Position numbers and translations under genes: made by a program. Positions 25,308-36,025 of a stretch of 64,000 nt of DNA are shown here, one piece after another. Source of the DNA: Sinonovacula constricta. Lineage: Eukaryota; Mollusca; Bivalvia; Cardiida; Solecurtidae. Under the pieces are notes generated by a model. The model was not told the DNA's origin. It did no database searches and was given only the letters and a program-made list of their open reading frames with translations. Positions within the stretch are counted from its first letter, which is position 1, and every line of letters begins with the position of its first letter. The DNA lies in contig CM017561.1 of NCBI GenBank assembly GCA_007844125.1, forward strand, positions 25,091,479 through 25,155,478, given 5' to 3'.

Positions 25308-25811
25308 CAGGAGTTGTTACAACACAGCAAGACAGGATGACTGTAGACCTGGAGGATTCAAACACCACAGAAGTTGATATCACTGAGGCAGTTACTGCAG
25401 AGCTTCTGGATGGAGTAGATAATGAAACTGTGACTGTGGATGTTGTGGAAGTTGATATCACTGAGGCAGTTACTGCAGAGCTTCTGGATGGAGGAGACAA
25501 TGAAACTGTGACTAGTGATGGTGGGGAAGTTGATATCACTGAGGCAGTTACTGCAGAGCTTCTGGATGGTGGAGACAATGAAACTGTGACTAGTGATGGT
25601 GGGGAAGTTGATATCACTGAGGCAGTTACTGCAGAGCTTCTGGATGGAGTAGATAATGAAACTGTGACTGTGGATGTTGTGGAAGTTGATATCACTAAGG
25701 CAGTTACTGAGGCTGATATCACTGAGGCAGTTACTGCAGAGCTTCTGGATGGAGGGGACAATGAAACTGTGACTAGTGATGGTGGGGAAGTTGATATCAC
25801 TGAGGCAGTTG
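25308..25811 (-). CDS. DAG1: Dystroglycan mucin-like exon with 26-residue repeats
   Basis: This exon lies between a very good acceptor (pyrimidine-rich, ending CTCTGCAG at 25812) and a GTAATT donor at 25307. It is 504 nt long and phase 1 at both ends. The protein is almost entirely Ser, Thr, Val and Pro (SPPSLVTVSLSPPSRSSAVT), as expected of the O-glycosylated central stalk of alpha-dystroglycan, the region that carries the laminin-binding glycan in vertebrates. It is built of 78-bp (26-residue) direct repeats, with units starting at 25370, 25448, 25526, 25604 and 25709 plus partial copies. At about 168 residues it is similar in length to the human mucin domain. It joins the next exon as TTP-VPDEPP in frame, which supports the model. 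Skipping it would keep the frame. Confidence 0.8.
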
Positions 25812-25938
25812 CTGCAGAGTAAGTAAATGAGCTTAAAATGCTTTCATTTTAAGCTAGAGAAGATAGGTTTGAATGTGGAGATACTGAAGTGATGATGAAG
25901 ATGATAATGATGATGATAATGATGATGATGACAGAATG

Positions 25939-26390
25939 TCAGCGCTTGTGGAACTTGATGGTAGTGGCCGACTCATAGAGGGTGTGCCAGTCTGTCCTTT
26001 GCTTAAATTCCTCCTTAAAGTCATATCAGAAAACACCATCCAGGCAATGATATTATAGTCGATCTCCAGGATGACTCTCCCCACCTCAATGTTGTGCTGC
26101 AGGACCTTCACAAAGTCCTGAATCTGGTCAAAGCTACACAGGCCACCAGCCAGATAAATTCAACACTCTCTGACAGTGGCTTGATCACATTGCCAAGGCT
26201 GGTTGCATGGATTAACCTTTGGTTGTGCTGGAAGGCCAGGACACTGCGACTCATGTTGGACACTGTGATGTCCTGAGGGTCCTTTCTGATGAATGCAGAC
26301 CACTGAGTTGTTAGAGCATGCTGGTCAGAGGTGGTAAGAGCATGGGAGATGTGCCTTACTAGGCTAGCATAGAAGGAAGCTGTGTTAGCT
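25939..26390 (-). CDS. DAG1: Dystroglycan S6-like region, frame-disrupted exon
   Basis: This stretch resembles the second, S6-like part of the alpha-dystroglycan N-terminal region. A strong acceptor (pyrimidine-rich, ending TTGTGCAG at 26391) precedes it. In one frame it reads ...DITVSNMSRSVLAFQHNQRL and then SVEFIWLVAC. The conserved Trp and Cys sit where vertebrate dystroglycan has its SWKLGC segment. After TGTGT at 26140-26136 the similarity continues two bases out of phase, as CSFDQIQDF...EIDYNIIAW, matching the vertebrate CSLNQ...GYPVVGWHI stretch. Near 26028-26024 the coding-like frame changes again (YDFKEEFKQRTDW...KFHKR) and stops at TGA 25941-25939. The entry phase also fits poorly: after exon 2 only the second AG (exon start 26388) gives an open frame, and no good exit donor is visible. 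It is either an exon with assembly indels or one that is decaying. Similarity was judged by eye and is weak in the first half. Confidence 0.5.
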
Positions 26391-26724
26391 CTGCACAAGG
26401 AGAGGAAAGTTACAGAATCATGCAAGTTTGTAGTCAACGATTCATGCATATATGACTCTGATGCAAATACACAAGTTATTGTTGACAACATCAAGTAGGA
26501 TGGAGATGGAATATTTAAAACATGAAAATTAGTTGGAAAAAGCTTTGTATCTCGAGTCAGTAAGTGTACAGCTGCTGCTACTGACTCAGATTCAGTTATA
26601 TACTTCAAAACAGATAAGTCAGAGATGTCAGACAGATCCAGTTCATGCAAAACAGATGGTAGGTATGGAGATGATGATGAAGACAGCAGTATGCTGACAC
26701 CCCTGCAGTGACATTAGGGTCTAC

Positions 26725-26941
26725 CTAGATCTGCTGCACTGTCCAGGGATGTAACCACGGTGATGTGAAAGGTGCGGCTGATCTTATCCTGGCAGTCCTG
26801 GGTGTCTGGGTCTATACAGGAGGCCTTCAGGCGGATAGCATATAGTCCCACATCATCCTGGCCAGCCACGCCCGACAGCTGGCTGCTGCTGGGGTCATAG
26901 GTTAACCAGGGTGGCAGAGACTTGTGACCACGCTGCACGAT
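26725..26941 (-). CDS. DAG1: Dystroglycan exon 2: alpha-DG N-terminal Ig/cadherin-like domain
   Basis: The exon follows the acceptor TTTTAG at 26942 in phase 0, matching exon 1. It reads IVQRGHKSLPPWLTYDPSS, then SSQLSGVAGQDDVGLYAIRL. This is the LPxWLxxD...L.G....D.G.Y.I pattern of the alpha-dystroglycan N-terminal Ig-like (cadherin-like) domain. The domain ends in a beta strand, FHITVV. The likely donor is GTAGAC at 26724, leaving the exon in phase 1 (one spare G). Without splicing the frame meets TAA at 26716-26714. Phase 1 also matches the entry phase of the mucin exon (25811) and of the 3' exon (23618). The donor is not a strong consensus, so the exact end is less certain than the domain. 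Confidence 0.8.
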
Positions 26942-27175
26942 CTAAAACACATTGAACGTATGTTATTCTTGAGCCTGGAAAGACTGGAATAATTTACTTA
27001 CTTTAAGTGTTTGCAAGACATAAATGCTACAAGTTGTAACAAGTGTTTAGATGAGACACCTAAACAGTTGTCTTGAGACAATTATGAAAAATATCAAAAG
27101 AAAACCCACTAACACAATTATAGCTCGAAATCAAGTAAACTTAACTGTTTTCAAAATACAGATTACCATACATAG

Positions 27176-27417
27176 TGGAGTGCCTGTAGCTAAGCAGTTA
27201 GAGTCTGATTAAAAACTCCTCAACTACTTATTACGTAGGTTCAATCCCAGTCAGGGCGAGAACTTTCATGTGGGAAGGTTTTCCTCCTCCTTGGCTCACC
27301 TGCTGTGCGCTCGAGGTTCTACCCAGACATAAGTCTGGGGTCTTTCTCCACTAATAATTAGCTGGACATCGCTAATATGACCATAAATGTGTCAGTGTGA
27401 TGTAACCAAAACAGAGA
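27176..27417 (+). mobile_element. SINE-A, complete copy
   Basis: The tRNA-like head (GTAGCTAAGCAGTTAGAGTC, then GTAGGTTCAATCCCAG) is followed by GAACTTTCATGTGGGAAGG and the tail GGTTCTACCCAGACATAAGT ... TCAGTGTGATGTAACC. An 11-bp target duplication, ACCATACATAG, flanks it (27165-27175 and 27418-27428). This copy serves as the family reference in this window. Confidence 0.88.
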
Positions 27418-28618
27418 ACCATACATAGCAAATATTTTTCAACAAAATCATCCTCCTTGTTTTTATTTTCATAAATGATTTGGATCTTTATGTATTGAAG
27501 CATTTGCTCAAACTTTATTGTCCATTCAAAAAAACTATATATAAAGTAAGCTTTAAATAATTCAGACATCAAACCCATTAATGGTTGCATGTGTATTTGA
27601 ATGGGTGTTATATTCCAATTAAGGCAATGGAATAAACCATGGTACAATCTCTGGCAATAAAACGTGGTGTTGATAACTGACAAAATGGGCTTAATTGTTT
27701 CCTATGCTGTATCTCTAATGGTACTTTGGCATGATTCAAACAACCACTGATATGTCTAAGGAAAGCAATTTAGTATACCTTAACATGCACAACGTTTCCA
27801 TATATTCTGTACATTTGTGTTGCTGTTGTTCTTTTGTCAATATGTAAAAAGTTAAAAAGTTTGAAGTCAAATAAATATTAATTCTTCACAAATGTAGCCA
27901 GTCCAAGGTTAATGCAGAGGACTGGATGAAAGCCCTCAAGACTTATATCCTGAGAGTTTGATCCTAAGATCATTGCAAGAAATCCATTTGTTACACCTGC
28001 AGGAGTGCTCTCTAGCTGCTGATATAAGCTGGTTCCACCCCAAGGTCAGCAATATGGTATAGGTTACATCCTCAAATTATGGCTCCAAGTTGCCAAGTGA
28101 TACTGGTTCAAAAGATTCTTAAAAAAAGTTCTTCTTTTCTTCTCGTTTTTTTAAATAATAAAAAGTCTGTTTCATCAAAATACCTTTTCTCATTAAATCA
28201 AATGTTTAATAGTGAATCATATTATTTCATGTAGTCAAAGAATTTGTAGTATCCGTCATACATTTCCACTACATATTTTCACTTCCTTACCATTATTTTT
28301 CATTATATTTGAAAGAGCTGTCTACAAGATAATTCAATGAATTCTACACTGTACAGGCGTAATCAATAGGCGACAGTGTATTGTCCCTGAGACTTCAATG
28401 GCTCGACTGGCTTCCAAGGTAAATCATTTTCACCTTCTCTTGTCTGGCCATCAAAACTGATGTCTTTCCATATTACACAAACAACTGTTATAACAACTTT
28501 CTAAGTTCTAGATATTAGAATGTACTATCCTCATGATTAATACTTAATTATCTATTAGATACTTTGCATTACCTGCAGTGTAGTAGTGGTTCTACCCAGA
28601 CATCTGTCTGTGGTATTC

Positions 28619-29205
28619 CAATCTAATTAAAACCACATCCCAACTTTCGCTTCATTACTTTCCGCTGCTTAGGATCTGATAACATCCTGATAAAGGTCGC
28701 CTCGAAGTGACCTTTAAGTTATAAATATTAATGAGCCGTCACGGTATCGTTGTCAGACAAACACTTCACTACCTTTTTCATATTCTGAAGGCATTCTTCA
28801 CTGATTCTAAGTTTTTGTTTGAACTGTTTTTGAGTGTGTTTGCTCCCACTACCCGTTATCAGAACCTGGAGAAATAACATCCCGCAAAAACAGCACCAAT
28901 CAACTAACGAATGTAATTTCTTTGGCGTTTGTTTTACTGGATTGCAAATGTCAACGGGGGGCTGCCATCTTGAAAATGTGACGCACTTTTAATCGGAATA
29001 CCTTGGACATTGCCGCTCTATATGAATTTCTGTAAATAGCCATAATCTGGCGAATATTCATGAAGTTATATGTCAACATTTTGCAGCCGACGATTTCATT
29101 GGCTAATCCAAGGTCAAATTGAGGTGACACCTAATGCGATGTCATCAGATCCTAACCAGCGGAAAGTATTGAAGCGAAAATTAGGATGTGATTTTAATGA
29201 GATTG
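28619..29205. mobile_element. Mutator-like MITE nested in a SINE-A tail
   Basis: The 587-bp element has long inverted ends (about 90 bp). The left reads CAATCTAATTAAAACCACAT and the right complement reads CAATCTCATTAAAATCACAT; both go on to CTTTCCGCTG and GGATCTGAT. A 9-bp direct repeat, GTGGTATTC, flanks it (28610-28618 and 29206-29214). Closing the gap restores a SINE-A tail (CAGACATCTGTCTGTGGTAT to TCCACCAAAACAGCTAGATG). Long ends plus a 9-bp duplication fit Mutator-like elements. No transposase is present. Confidence 0.8.
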
Positions 29206-29265
29206 GTGGTATTCCTCCACCAAAACAGCTAGATGTCTCTATAATGATCATATTTGGTTGCTGCG
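29206..29265 (+). mobile_element. SINE-A tail fragment (left part at 28580-28618)
   Basis: Host copy of the Mutator-like insertion. GGTTCTACCCAGACATCTGT lies on the left; CCACCAAAACAGCTAGATG and ATAATGATCAT lie on the right. Confidence 0.7.
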
Positions 29266-29548
29266 ATGTATTTTAAAAAACAAACATATTTTGCAAGCTT
29301 CTGTAACTTAAGACTGATCCTGTAGAGCAGAAGCCCACTGTATAGCAGAGCATACATTCTCTCCAAGGCAAAAGTATCAGATTGTGGACGATTGAGGTGC
29401 TATGCTGACTTTACCATAATTACCTGTACAGCATATTAAACTATTGATTCTATTTTTGTCAGGCAATAATTTTATGACAAGGAGACCAGAGAAACATTAC
29501 ACGGACAACTGCTTTCAAAGGGAGTATATATAAGTAAGGGTTACTTAC

Positions 29549-29704
29549 TCTGTGTATTTTGTAGACGGCCAAGAACTTCTCATCCCCTATTTGATAGTTG
29601 AGGTGGGTGCCCACAGCTAACTTGACATCATTCACCACAAGCTCAGGCTTTGTTGCTATGACAACACTGCCTAGCAACAAAAGTACAAATATCTCAGCTG
29701 CCAT
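29549..29704 (-). CDS. DAG1: Dystroglycan, first coding exon (signal peptide)
   Basis: This exon encodes the N-terminus of dystroglycan, the receptor that links extracellular matrix laminin to dystrophin. The ATG at 29704 sits in a good context (GCCATGG) and opens 52 codons beginning MAAEIFVLLLLGSVVIAT, a typical signal peptide. The first strand of an Ig/cadherin-like domain follows (AVGTHLNYQIGDEKF), resembling the start of the vertebrate alpha-dystroglycan N-terminal domain. The exon ends in phase 0 at AGA, followed by a consensus GTAAGT donor at 29548. Upstream, a pyrimidine tract ending in CAG at about 29771 looks like a splice acceptor. The exon therefore starts near 29770 with a short 5' UTR, and at least one untranslated exon lies further right. 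The family assignment comes mainly from the downstream exons, which join in phase. Confidence 0.82.
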
Positions 29705-29770
29705 GGCAACACTTCATGGGGTCATGGTCACATTGCTATTTCTCGTGCTAAGTCTACTTGCCTTCTTCTG

Positions 29771-31434
29771 AAAAAAAAATAAAAATAAAAAAAATAAAAA
29801 ATAAACAAAAGAAATGGATAGAAATTATTTTTAAAATCAGTTACCGCATCAACATATGGATAAACTATAGATTTTAAGCAAATACCATTATATGTGAAAG
29901 CCAGTGAGCTGTTACCAAATGCAATGCCAATGGATTACAAAACAACATTTTCTAGTCCTGCTACAACCAATAGCAACCTTGATGGATCCTGTCAATTGAT
30001 GATAGTCATGCTTGATTCAATGTAGATTTTTTGTAGGTGTTTTGGTTTTATAAATAGATGTCTTTTTATACCCTTGAATTAGAATTTTGCAGTTTTACTA
30101 TTTATATTTCTAAATTTGCTTACATGTAGTATCTTTTATTGTTGGAAACTGATACAGAATTTGCATTAAGGAATAAGTATATAAAATACCTTTTTAAGTA
30201 AAAGTGGAGCTTTTGTTTAACTGTCCATATTAATAGTGTCTGGCTTTGACATACACAGTTATCACAGAACACAAATTGTATTCACACATTAATCAGAATA
30301 AGCCACTTGGCTAAATTTTTGGGTGTTATATTCTTAAATCCCATAAGCTGTAAACGTGGCAACATTTTTGTAACTATTTTCTAATTGGTTAAAGCTGTTT
30401 TGGGCAATCTAAGTAAAATGGCTGCCTACCTGCAAGAAGTCACTTATGATACAGACTTTAATGTGTTAACTAACAATTAACTAAACAGTTTTTTGATCTC
30501 TTAATCAGGATCTCCAGGCAATGACATACATAAACAAAAGTCATCCCAAAAACATGTGCCTCAAAAGTAAGGGCACTACTTAATGACATGAAACTGCATT
30601 TAGTATCATGCTGAAACTGCATTTAGTATCATGCTGAAACTGCATTTAGTATCATGCTGAAACTGCATTTTGTATCATGCTATCTGCGAAATCAAAAGGT
30701 CTTATATTTAACATAGATAACATTTTTAAGAACTGAAATTAAACTGACATATTTTTATGAGGCAATTTAATAATTTTTATTATCTCTTCTTTAACAAGTG
30801 CATAATAAATCCCTATTTTTGTCAGATGTTGAAGCAACAGCAGAATCACCATATAAGTTAAACAGCTGTAGAAAGGAAATGTTTAACTTGTAAACAAAAA
30901 CATACTTTCAAAACTGAACAAGCTCACTATCCTACGTCCAATTACTGAACAAACTCGTACGGTACATCAATGAATGTTACACATATATATCCCTGAGCAA
31001 GAGCTGAATTAGTCGTTATTATGTTAAATGACAACTAATGGCTAGCGACAGCCACTCTCAGTTCTAATGACTTCCATATTTCATATAAAACATCCTTGCC
31101 TACTGATAAAGTGCCATGGAATGTCTGCCATTATTATTGTGGCAGCTACTAAGAGCTACATGCATACAAAATGAATGATGGTAGAACACAACAATAAGCT
31201 TTCTTAGCATCAGCACTGAACACTGGGTCTGGTAGGAATTTATATAACATATAAATAATCAACATGTGGAAATAAGCAGCTCAAGAATAACATTGTGCAA
31301 TGTGCCAAAGTAGCCTTGGTCTACATCAGACAGATCCTAAATCTAATTAACCAGGTATTGCTTTTCATGATCCAGGCCAGCTAAGTTATGATAATATTTA
31401 GGATGAAACATGTTTTTGTATCTTTGGTTCTTTA
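29771..31434. other. Probable dystroglycan 5' intron DNA; no gene seen
   Basis: It starts with the acceptor-like T-rich tract of the first coding exon. At 30590-30681 a 23-bp unit (GAAACTGCATTTAGTATCAT plus 3 bases) repeats four times. Nothing else was recognised. Confidence 0.45.
30590..30681 (+). repeat. 23-bp tandem repeat, four copies
   Basis: Copies start at 30590, 30613, 30636 and 30659. The last has TTTTGT in place of TTTAGT. Confidence 0.9.
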
Positions 31435-31823
31435 TGATTGTTTATTTGGAGACGATATCCACTTGAAGCAGATATAGTGCTGCCTTCTCTGTGTATAGCA
31501 TGTCATGAACACCTGGCATGATACAACACTGAGTCACATTATCCTGCCAACATGCCAACCAATTGTGGAACTACCCTTATTTGCTTGAATGTTAGCAATG
31601 GAGCTATATACCAACCAGTTGTGGAACTACCCTTATTTGCTTGAATGTTAGCAATGGAGCTATATACCAACCAGTTGTGGAACTACCCTTATTTGCTTCA
31701 ATGTTAGCAAGGGAGCTATACTACTACCACATTATATGACTTTGGTATGTCACGGTCCATGTACGAACCTGGGGCCTCCCGTACCTAGGACAGATGCTCT
31801 ACTGATTGCGCTTCCACGTCTGA
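31435..31823 (-). mobile_element. SINE-B with an internal 56-bp triplication
   Basis: The tRNA-like head is at the right end (CAATCAGTAGAGCATCTGTC on the minus strand). A 56-bp body segment containing GTGGAACTACCCTTATTTGC is present three times in tandem (starts 31565, 31621 and 31677); other SINE-B copies have one. The usual 3' tail is missing at the left end. Confidence 0.8.
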
Positions 31824-32369
31824 TGTTTTTTATTTTCATGTCTTTTGTTTGTCTGGGATTGTTGTGACAATACTGTATTTTTGTTATTTCCAAAATAAAA
31901 CTTGCTTTGTAACTGGATGTTCGCCTCTAAAGATTAAAAAACATTTTTACAATATTTCTAATGAAACAAAGAAAAGATATAAGCATCTTGATTCCTTTAA
32001 CAAAGAAAATGTTTAAGTAAGTATATGATCTCTTTCATTGTTGTCTTTTTACTTCAATCACTTTCTAAAACAATACAAAAGTGGCCTCAAAAATAAATCT
32101 AACTAAAAAAAATTTTTTTTTTTTCAAATTGTGGTACTGAATAATTAATAAGTAATTTGTTATATTTCTTGCTTTCCAAAGACACTGTTATGAGAGTTCA
32201 TACTGTTATTTTGCTATTTAAGCACAATTAATAAATAATTCATTGGTCTTAGGCATAAAAGATGTTTGCTTTATTTTATGTTCCCCTGTAAGAAGACAAA
32301 ACTAACACACGTACTTAATTAGTAGGCAGCTTATTAATTAATAATTGATAACAAGAGTGCCAAAGTGCC

Positions 32370-32935
32370 TCAAAATACGCCTGTCAAAAATTTTGGTAAA
32401 GGTTTGAAAAGTGTGACAGAGAGATATTATAGACACCAACAATTCCACAAACAACTATTTCACTAAGAGCAGAGAGCAATTTGGCATTTTTGTAATAACA
32501 ACTGTTTGATTTAGAGATCAGACAAGGTGAATTGGCCGTTTTTTGTTTAAAGGGCAATAACTCTAGAGTGCCTGAAGCAATTTGACTAGTTATCGAACTT
32601 GACTAAGATATTACGCCCATAAACTTTTCCTCCAAGTTTCATGAAGATTGGACAACAACTGTTTGAGATAGAGAGCAGACAAGGCAAATTTGCCATTTTT
32701 CTTCATAAAGGGCATAACTCTGAAGTGGATGAAGTGATTTGGCTGGTAATCAAACTTGAACAAGATATTATGCCCATAAACATTTTCCTTAAGATCATGA
32801 AGATAGGACAACAGTTACAGACAGCAGTTGTTTGAGTTAGAGAGCGGACATCACTTTGGACGCCGTCCGCCCACTGCCGCTGCCTGCCATGGGTGTTCCC
32901 ATAATATGACCCGTCTTGAATGGGCTTATAAAAAG
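32370..32935 (+). repeat. Dispersed repeat with internal duplication
   Basis: Two diverged tandem halves carry AAAGGGCAATAACTCTAGAG and AAAGGGCATAACTCTGAAGT, followed by AAGTTTCATGAAGATTGGAC and a GC-rich stretch near 32860-32890. A similar style of element (AAGTTTCATGCGCCTAGC, GGACAGACAGACGGA) occurs at 53367-53610. No terminal repeats were found. Confidence 0.5.
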
Positions 32936-33065
32936 GGGTATTTTTTTCCAGATTGTGGGAAACTGTAGTTTACATTACTTTAAATCAAGCAAGGCTATGG
33001 ATATTTTTTCTTCCAGTTTCAATTACGTTAGGTATTTATCTGCCACTAAAGTTAAAATAAATGAT

Positions 33066-34445
33066 TTCTCTCCATTACAACCACTTGTTAGAACACCATC
33101 TCCACTACAACCACTTGTTAGAACACCATCTCCACTACAACCACTTGCTAGAACACCATCTCCACTACAACCACTTGTTAAAACACCATCTCCACTACAA
33201 CCACTTGTTAAAACACCATCTCCACTAGAACCACTTGTTAAAACACCATCTCCACTAGAACCACTTGTTAGAACACCATCTCCACTACAACCACTTGTTA
33301 GAACACCATCTCCACTAGAACCACTTGTTAAAACACCATCTTCACTACAACCACTTAATAAAACACCATCTCCACTACAACCACTTGTTAAAACACCATC
33401 TCCACTACAACCACTTGTTAAAACATCATCTCCACTACAACCACTTGTTAGAACACCATCTCCACTAGAACCACTTGTTAAAACACCATCTCCACTACAA
33501 TTATTTGTTAAAACACCATCTCCACTACAACCACTTGTTAAAACACCATCTCCACTACAACCACTTGTTAGAACACCATCTCCACTACAACCACTTGTTA
33601 AAACACCATCTTCACTACAACCACTTGTTAAAACACCATCTCCACTACAACCACTTGTTAGAACACCATCTCCACTACAACCACTTGTTAAAACACCATC
33701 TCCACTACAATCACTTGTTAAAACACCATCTCCACTACAACCACTTGTTAAAACACCATCTCCACTACAACCACTTGTTAAAACACCATCTCCACTATAA
33801 CCACTTGTTAGAACACCATCTCCACTATAACCACTTGTTAAAACACCATCTTCACTACAACCACTTGATAAAACACCATCTCCACTACAACCACTTGTTA
33901 GAACATCATCTCCACTACAACCACTTGTTAGAACATCATCTCCACTACAACCACTTGTTAGAACATCATCTCCACTACAACCACTTGTTAGAACATCATC
34001 TCCACTAGAACCACTTGTTAGAACACCATCTCCACTACAACCACTTGTTAGAACATCATCTCCACTACAACCACTTGTTAAAACACCATCTCCACTAGAA
34101 CCACTTGTTAAAACACCATCTTCACTACAACCACTTGATAAAACACCATCTCCACTACAACCACTTGTTAGAACATCATCTCCACTACAACCACTTGTTA
34201 GAACATCATCTCCACTACAACCACTTGTTAGAACATCATCTCCACTACAACCACTTGTTAGAACATCATCTCCACTACAACCACTTGTTAGAACACCATC
34301 TCCACTACAACCACTTGTTAGAACATCATCTCCACTACAACCACTTGTTAGAACACCATCTCCACTACAACCACTTGTTAGAACATCATCTCCACTAGAA
34401 CCACTTGTTAGAACATCATCTCCACTAGAACCACATGTTAAAACA
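33066..34445 (+). repeat. 30-bp minisatellite, about 46 copies
   Basis: The unit reads CCACTTGTTAGAACACCATC followed by TCCACTACAA. Variation is at few sites (TTAGAACA/TTAAAACA, ACCATC/ATCATC, CAA/GAA). The period is a multiple of three, so several frames stay open: 480 codons on the minus strand with a CSGDGVLTSG repeat, and long plus-strand frames. No splice or start context supports a protein. Confidence 0.95.
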
Positions 34446-34691
34446 TCAATCTCAAATTTTTGCACTTTTTACATAAAACAATGTAGGGAAATCAAGGAGA
34501 AGGTCAAATTTTGGTAAAGGTATGATACTTGTGTTATATTGCATAAAATAATCTTTTTAAAAATATAAAGTTTCCATTTTTAGATAACTCAGCATCTGAG
34601 ATCAAGACCATGAGGTTTGTTTCCTTTAATGATTACATGTACAAATTCAATATATAGAATCAGGTTACATGAATTTAAAAAAAAAAATTCA

Positions 34692-34803
34692 CCAGTGGTG
34701 TACTGGTGGTTCTAACATTAGTCTTAGGTATTCCTTCACCAATAATTAGCTGGATGTTGACAATATGACTGACCTTAACTGTCTCAGTGATATGTAACAA
34801 GGA
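34692..34803 (+). mobile_element. SINE-A tail fragment
   Basis: GGTGGTTCTAACATTAGTCT, then CACCAATAATTAGCTGGATG, then CTCAGTGATATGTAAC. The head is missing. Confidence 0.65.
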
Positions 34804-35409
34804 AATGAAAAAAAAAACAAGAAAAAAACAACAATTTTTTATACAATTTATTTATCCTGAACATTTTTTTCTACCTTATTGATTTTTGCTTAGTCTGATT
34901 TTCTTGGACTCTTGTTTGAGTAAAATTGAGAGTTAAATTAAGAGGGCCTTGTAAGAATCATAATAACCATACACGTCCCTGGGGAAAAATGCCACGTAAA
35001 ACACAGAGATTGTTTCAGCGATGAAATCTATAAAAAAAAATCCGATGAAAACACAAGGTCTTGAATTCTTTTATTTATGTAAGACTTGCTCTCATGAAAA
35101 AAAAAAATCAGTCTAGATATGAGGGGTGTTCAGAAAGTTTTTCGGACAAGAGCTGTCATATCGTAATTTCTCGACATTTCCGTTTGAAATTTTCAGTAAT
35201 TGTTCCAACATGTTTTATCTATTAAATTTTTAAATATTGCAGAATTATTTTGTTGTTATGGTAACGTAAGGCATAGATGAGTGGGGCATTTTGTTTTACA
35301 GTTTAGGTTCTTATTAGCTATGCAATCTTCAGGTAACGTATATAGACATTATTCCAGGAAACTCCTTATCAACGTCATTTCTTGTATTCATGGTAAACAA
35401 GAATAAACA

Positions 35410-36025
35410 TGAAGATTGAATCTAGAACTTTATTCCATCAAATTCTGCGACATAAAGCAGATCGAGATGTAATCCATGATCCAAAATACATATGGTGCTT
35501 CAAATATATTATGGTGCTGTAGCTATGTCAAGGAGTCAGACTTATGAGTGGTACAACACTATTGAGAAAGACCCTACTTGTGATGCAGCAGACTATCAAA
35601 GGGCTGAATGTCCAAATTCAACATCAGGAAAAGCAGATGAGTTGCGATGTTACCAAGAGCTGACAAGACATTAACTGTTCAGAATATCGCATTGAAAGTT
35701 GGACATGACACTGCATCAGTACATCATATTTTCACAACGCAGCAAGGTAGGACAAAGGTTTGTGCTTACTGGATATCACAAATTCTTACTATTAAACAAC
35801 AATGGCTTGTTGACAGTAACGCTTTTCTGAAAAACTACAGAAACCATGGTAACAGATTCCTAGAATCTATGGTCACTGCTGATGAAACATGGATTAGTCT
35901 TTATGACCCAGAAACTAAAGACATCGCTTTATGGAGACTCCAAACTTCCCATGACCTTCCAAGGCTTTGCTGGGGACGTCTGTGAAGATCACATTCTTCG
36001 ACATGAAAGGCATCTTCTATACTAT
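35410..36025 (+). pseudogene. Mariner transposase, N-terminal and first two catalytic segments (broken)
   Basis: The reading frame is broken by shifts and stops. Recognisable mariner motifs appear in order: a start MKIESRTLFHQ at 35410, MSRSQTYEWYNTIEKDPTCD (helix-turn-helix region), LTVQNIALKVGHDTASVHHI, VTADETWISLYDPETK with the first catalytic Asp, and ITFFDMKGIF with the second. The rest is displaced to about 36970-37250 by an insertion. It is a dead copy. Confidence 0.8.

Larger units (their letters stand above)
26942..29548 (-). other. Dystroglycan intron 1
   Basis: The donor GTAAGT at 29548 and acceptor TTTTAG at 26942 bound this 2.6-kb intron. It contains a complete SINE-A (27176-27417) and a 587-bp Mutator-like element nested in a SINE-A tail (28619-29205). 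No coding exon is visible inside it. Confidence 0.7.

Noticed and set aside
25337..25822. Plus-strand ORF of 161 codons with EVDITEAVTAELLDG repeats
   Set aside because: It is the complement of the dystroglycan mucin exon; only the minus-strand frame has matching splice sites and joins the 3' exon in phase.
26120..26230. An 83-bp intron (GTTAAT...TGTGTAG) to explain the frame change in the S6-like region
   Set aside because: It would remove the conserved Trp/Cys segment that aligns with vertebrate dystroglycan, so a small indel at TGTGT is the simpler reading.
26703..26724. Intron directly linking exon 2 to the frame starting at about 26702 (acceptor CACTGCAG)
   Set aside because: It would be only 22 bases long, too short for an animal intron.
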